Shown piece after piece: positions 13,573 through 15,118 of a stretch of 15,118 nt of DNA (position 1 is the stretch's first letter; each line of letters starts with the position of its first letter). Position numbers and translations under genes: made by a program. The notes below the pieces were generated by a model. That model had not been told where the DNA came from, did not search any database, and saw only the letters and a list, made by a program, of their open reading frames with translations. Origin of the DNA: VBDM01 sp964430565 (GTDB lineage: Bacteria; Pseudomonadota; Gammaproteobacteria; Burkholderiales; SG8-39); NCBI GenBank assembly GCA_964430565.1, contig CAYSFD010000038.1, forward strand, positions 1 through 15,118, given 5' to 3'.

Positions 13573-14274
13573 ATGGCAATTCTGGAAGTCCGGGACATTC
13601 ATACCTATTACGGGGACGCCTATGTCCTCCAGGGAGTGTCGATGCAGCTCGAGCAGGGGCAGATACTGGGGCTGCTCGGGCGCAACGGCGTGGGCAAGTC
13701 GACGCTGGTGAACTCGATCGTCGGTTTCAATCCTCCGCACCGCGGAAGGATCATGTTCAAGGGCGTGGACATCACCCGGATTTCTTCATTCGAAACGGTG
13801 CGCAGCGGGATGGGGCTCGTTCCGCAGGGCCGGCGCGTCTTTCCGACCCTGAGCGTGGAGGAAAACTTCCTGGTCGCCGAGAGAAACGTCGACCGTCATG
13901 GCTGGAATCTGCAGCGTGTCTATGCGCTCTTCCCGCGCCTGCTTGAAAGATGCGATCAGCGCGCCAAGACGCTGTCGGGGGGCGAGCAGCAGATGCTGGC
14001 CATCGGCCGCGGCCTGATGACCAATCCGGACTGCCTGATCATGGACGAGCCCTCCGAAGGACTTGCGCCCATCATCATCCAGGGGGTGTGGGAAGCGATC
14101 GAAAAGCTGAAACAGCAAGGGATGTCCATTCTCCTCGTCGAACAGAACGCCCACCTGGCTCTCAAGCTCGTCGACTACGTGCACGTGATGAGCAAGGGCC
14201 AAGTGGTCTATTCCGGCCGCCCGGAAGAACTGCGGGTGAACGAGCAAATCAAGTCCAGCTATCTGGGTATCTGA
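13573..14274 (+). CDS. livF: Liv-type importer ATPase 2 (LivF-like)
   Basis: 233 residues, the normal LivF length. Walker A GRNGVGKST is at 36-44; the signature is TLSGGEQQML, Walker B CLIMDEPSEGL (with the SEGLAP extension typical of LivF), and the switch residue follows LLVEQN. Start ATG 13573 is 3 bases after the LivG-like stop, so the two are translated together. It is the last gene of the operon; no convincing terminator follows, only the 8-base palindrome gagcgctc at 14277-14284. Confidence 0.94.
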   Translation: MAILEVRDIHTYYGDAYVLQGVSMQLEQGQILGLLGRNGVGKSTLVNSIVGFNPPHRGRIMFKGVDITRISSFETVRSGMGLVPQGRRVFPTLSVEENFLVAERNVDRHGWNLQRVYALFPRLLERCDQRAKTLSGGEQQMLAIGRGLMTNPDCLIMDEPSEGLAPIIIQGVWEAIEKLKQQGMSILLVEQNAHLALKLVDYVHVMSKGQVVYSGRPEELRVNEQIKSSYLGI

Positions 14275-14309
14275 GAGCGCTCGCCTGTTCCGAATCAAGT
14301 CCTGATCGT

Positions 14310-14357
14310 CCCAAATGGGCACGTGTGGTCAAGGAGTCGGGCGCACGCGCCGAATGA
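14310..14357 (+). pseudogene. C-terminal scrap of a Bug/TctC-type solute receptor
   Basis: Fifteen codons, PKWARVVKESGARAE, followed by TGA (14355-14357) match the very end of Bug family periplasmic receptors (IxRWxKVVKxSGAKAE). Nothing receptor-like precedes it, so only the tail is left. Bug genes are numerous in Burkholderiales, which supports the guess at the host group. Being so short, the match is suggestive only. Confidence 0.45.
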
Positions 14358-14514
14358 TCGCGCGGCCGGTATTTCAAGCGGGCGCGACGTTCTGCTCAAG
14401 TTGGATCTGCGAATGCAGTGCTGCCCCAGCATGGCGTGCAGATAGCAGGTGTTGGCGGGTTCAGTCGTCCCCTGGGTGTCTGCTTCGGGCCCAAAAGCGC
14501 ACATCTGAGATTCG

Positions 14515-14637
14515 CTACTTCTTCGCGAACGGATAGCCGGCCTTTGCCCAGTCGTCGATTCTCATATCTGCCGCGGTGACGGTGCTGAACCCGAGGTCCT
14601 ACAGGCTCTTCGCGTCGATAGCCGCCCGCGCGCGCGC
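14515..14637 (-). pseudogene. C-terminal remnant of an unidentified (possibly solute-binding) protein
   Basis: The minus strand reads ARARAAIDAKSL, then an in-frame TAG (14599-14601), then DLGFSTVTAADMRIDDWAKA and GYPFAKK, ending in TAG (14515-14517). Reading through the internal TAG gives a continuous, protein-like C-terminus of about 40 residues, so a nonsense mutation in a decaying gene is likely. Its tone resembles the end of periplasmic binding proteins, but I do not recognise the family. Upstream of it the frame loses any protein-like character. Confidence 0.4.
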
Positions 14638-14739
14638 TTTTAGGACGCCACCCCCACGCGCGATTGTGATATACCTGTCGGCAACCGGAGGCGTGGTTCG
14701 GCCGACGATACGGCCCGTTTGAAATAGAAGGAACCCATC

Positions 14740-15118
14740 GTGAATCAGTATTTCAAGTGCAGCGTATGCAGGGAGCAGGTTGATGTTTCCGTACCAATGG
14801 AACTTTGCCCGTTTTGCAGGACTCGCGCCGGCAAGAAGCTCGGTGAACGTGTGGGTCAGGGAGTCGGCATAGGGACCATCGCCATTTTCCAAGCGGTAGC
14901 GCCTGCGTTTAGCAACCAACTCCCGATCACATACGGCGCTCTTGATCTGCATATTCGCGCGCCGCACGAGCACATCCACAGAAGTGGTCCCGCAAATCTG
15001 AACAGCGCTATAAGTGAAAACTCTTGGTATAAAGCCGGACCGAAGCTGGTCTGGCAAAAAGGAGTTTCTGATGAAAAAGAAGGCATCGGGGCGGCGCACC
15101 CGCCGCACCCACAATCCG
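14740..15118 (+). CDS. Zinc-ribbon protein, unknown function, open to the window edge
   Basis: From GTG 14740 the frame stays open for 126 codons to the edge. The ribosome site aaggaa is 6 bases upstream. The N-terminus YFKCSVCREQVDVSVPMELC continues PFC, giving CxxC at 7-10 and 23-26, a classic zinc-ribbon spacing. Then comes a short hydrophobic stretch (GVGIGTIAIFQAVAPAF). The later part (after about residue 60) looks less protein-like, and a transposase start lies inside it at 15071, so the genuine gene is probably cut by an insertion sequence. Function unknown. Confidence 0.5.
   Translation, partial: MNQYFKCSVCREQVDVSVPMELCPFCRTRAGKKLGERVGQGVGIGTIAIFQAVAPAFSNQLPITYGALDLHIRAPHEHIHRSGPANLNSAISENSWYKAGPKLVWQKGVSDEKEGIGAAHPPHPQS
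15071..15118 (+). CDS. Start of an IS3-family OrfA transposase gene (truncated by window edge)
   Basis: ATG 15071 is preceded by aaaaaggag with a 6-base gap, an excellent ribosome site. The visible 16 residues, MKKKASGRRTRRTHNP, strongly resemble the start of IS3-family OrfA proteins (RxRRxHSPxFKAKVALAA). The gene continues outside the window. The left end of the insertion sequence should lie within about 100 bases upstream, but I cannot define its inverted repeat from one end. Identification rests on a short N-terminus. Confidence 0.5.
   Translation, partial: MKKKASGRRTRRTHNP

Larger units (their letters stand above)
14275..14739. other. Gene-poor stretch with receptor-gene remnants
   Basis: Apart from the two short remnants described separately (14310-14357 plus strand; 14515-14637 minus strand), no gene is seen. 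No clear terminator closes the upstream operon. The stretch looks like eroded DNA joined between the operon and the zinc-ribbon reading frame. Confidence 0.45.

Noticed and set aside
11331..13740. Minus-strand frames of 364 and 371 codons opposite the binding-protein and ATPase genes
   Set aside because: The plus strand carries recognised families in these positions; the antisense products show no family motifs.
1..15118. CRISPR array, prophage genes, rRNA genes or replication origin
   Set aside because: No regularly spaced repeats, no phage structural or integrase proteins, no rRNA-like sequence and no clustered DnaA-type boxes were seen.

Overview
The window looks like a stretch of chromosome from a proteobacterium, most likely a betaproteobacterium of the Burkholderiales type. 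This is an inference from the high GC content, the tRNA-Ala(GGC)/tRNA-Glu pair at the left edge, a short piece of a Bug/TctC-type solute receptor and a piece of phosphoenolpyruvate carboxylase. No rRNA, CRISPR array or integrase gene is visible.

Positions 1-7627 are a tRNA-associated accessory region. The 3' end of an intact tRNA-Glu gene (73-148) is repeated twice downstream: 3079-3098 (19 of 20 bases) and 7607-7627 (21 of 21 bases). These repeats look like attachment-site copies left by elements that inserted into the tRNA. They divide the region into two modules. Module A (149-3098) holds a broken staphylococcal-nuclease-like gene, a protein with two cyclic-nucleotide-binding domains and a LETM1-like tail, and a DUF4136 lipoprotein. 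Module B (3099-7627) holds an internally deleted BrnT-toxin remnant and a minus-strand operon: a short-chain dehydrogenase, then the binding protein, permease and ATPase of a ribose-type ABC importer.

Positions 7628-7995 are a junk junction. They carry a small piece of a type I restriction methylase (HsdM) and the first 30 or so codons of phosphoenolpyruvate carboxylase, which then runs off into unrelated sequence.

Positions 7996-14274 are a well-preserved plus-strand operon of seven genes: a cysteine hydrolase of the isochorismatase family, a PuuE/allantoinase-like member of the polysaccharide deacetylase family, and a complete branched-chain-amino-acid-type (Liv) ABC importer in the order permease, permease, binding protein, ATPase, ATPase. 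The natural reading is uptake of an amide- or ureide-like compound followed by two C-N bond hydrolyses. The substrate cannot be read from the sequence.

Positions 14275-15118 are again gene-poor. They contain tiny C-terminal remnants of two solute receptor-like genes, then a zinc-ribbon reading frame open to the window edge. At 15071 a well-spaced ribosome binding site precedes what looks like the first codons of an IS3-family orfA transposase gene, so an insertion sequence probably starts near the right edge and cuts the zinc-ribbon gene.
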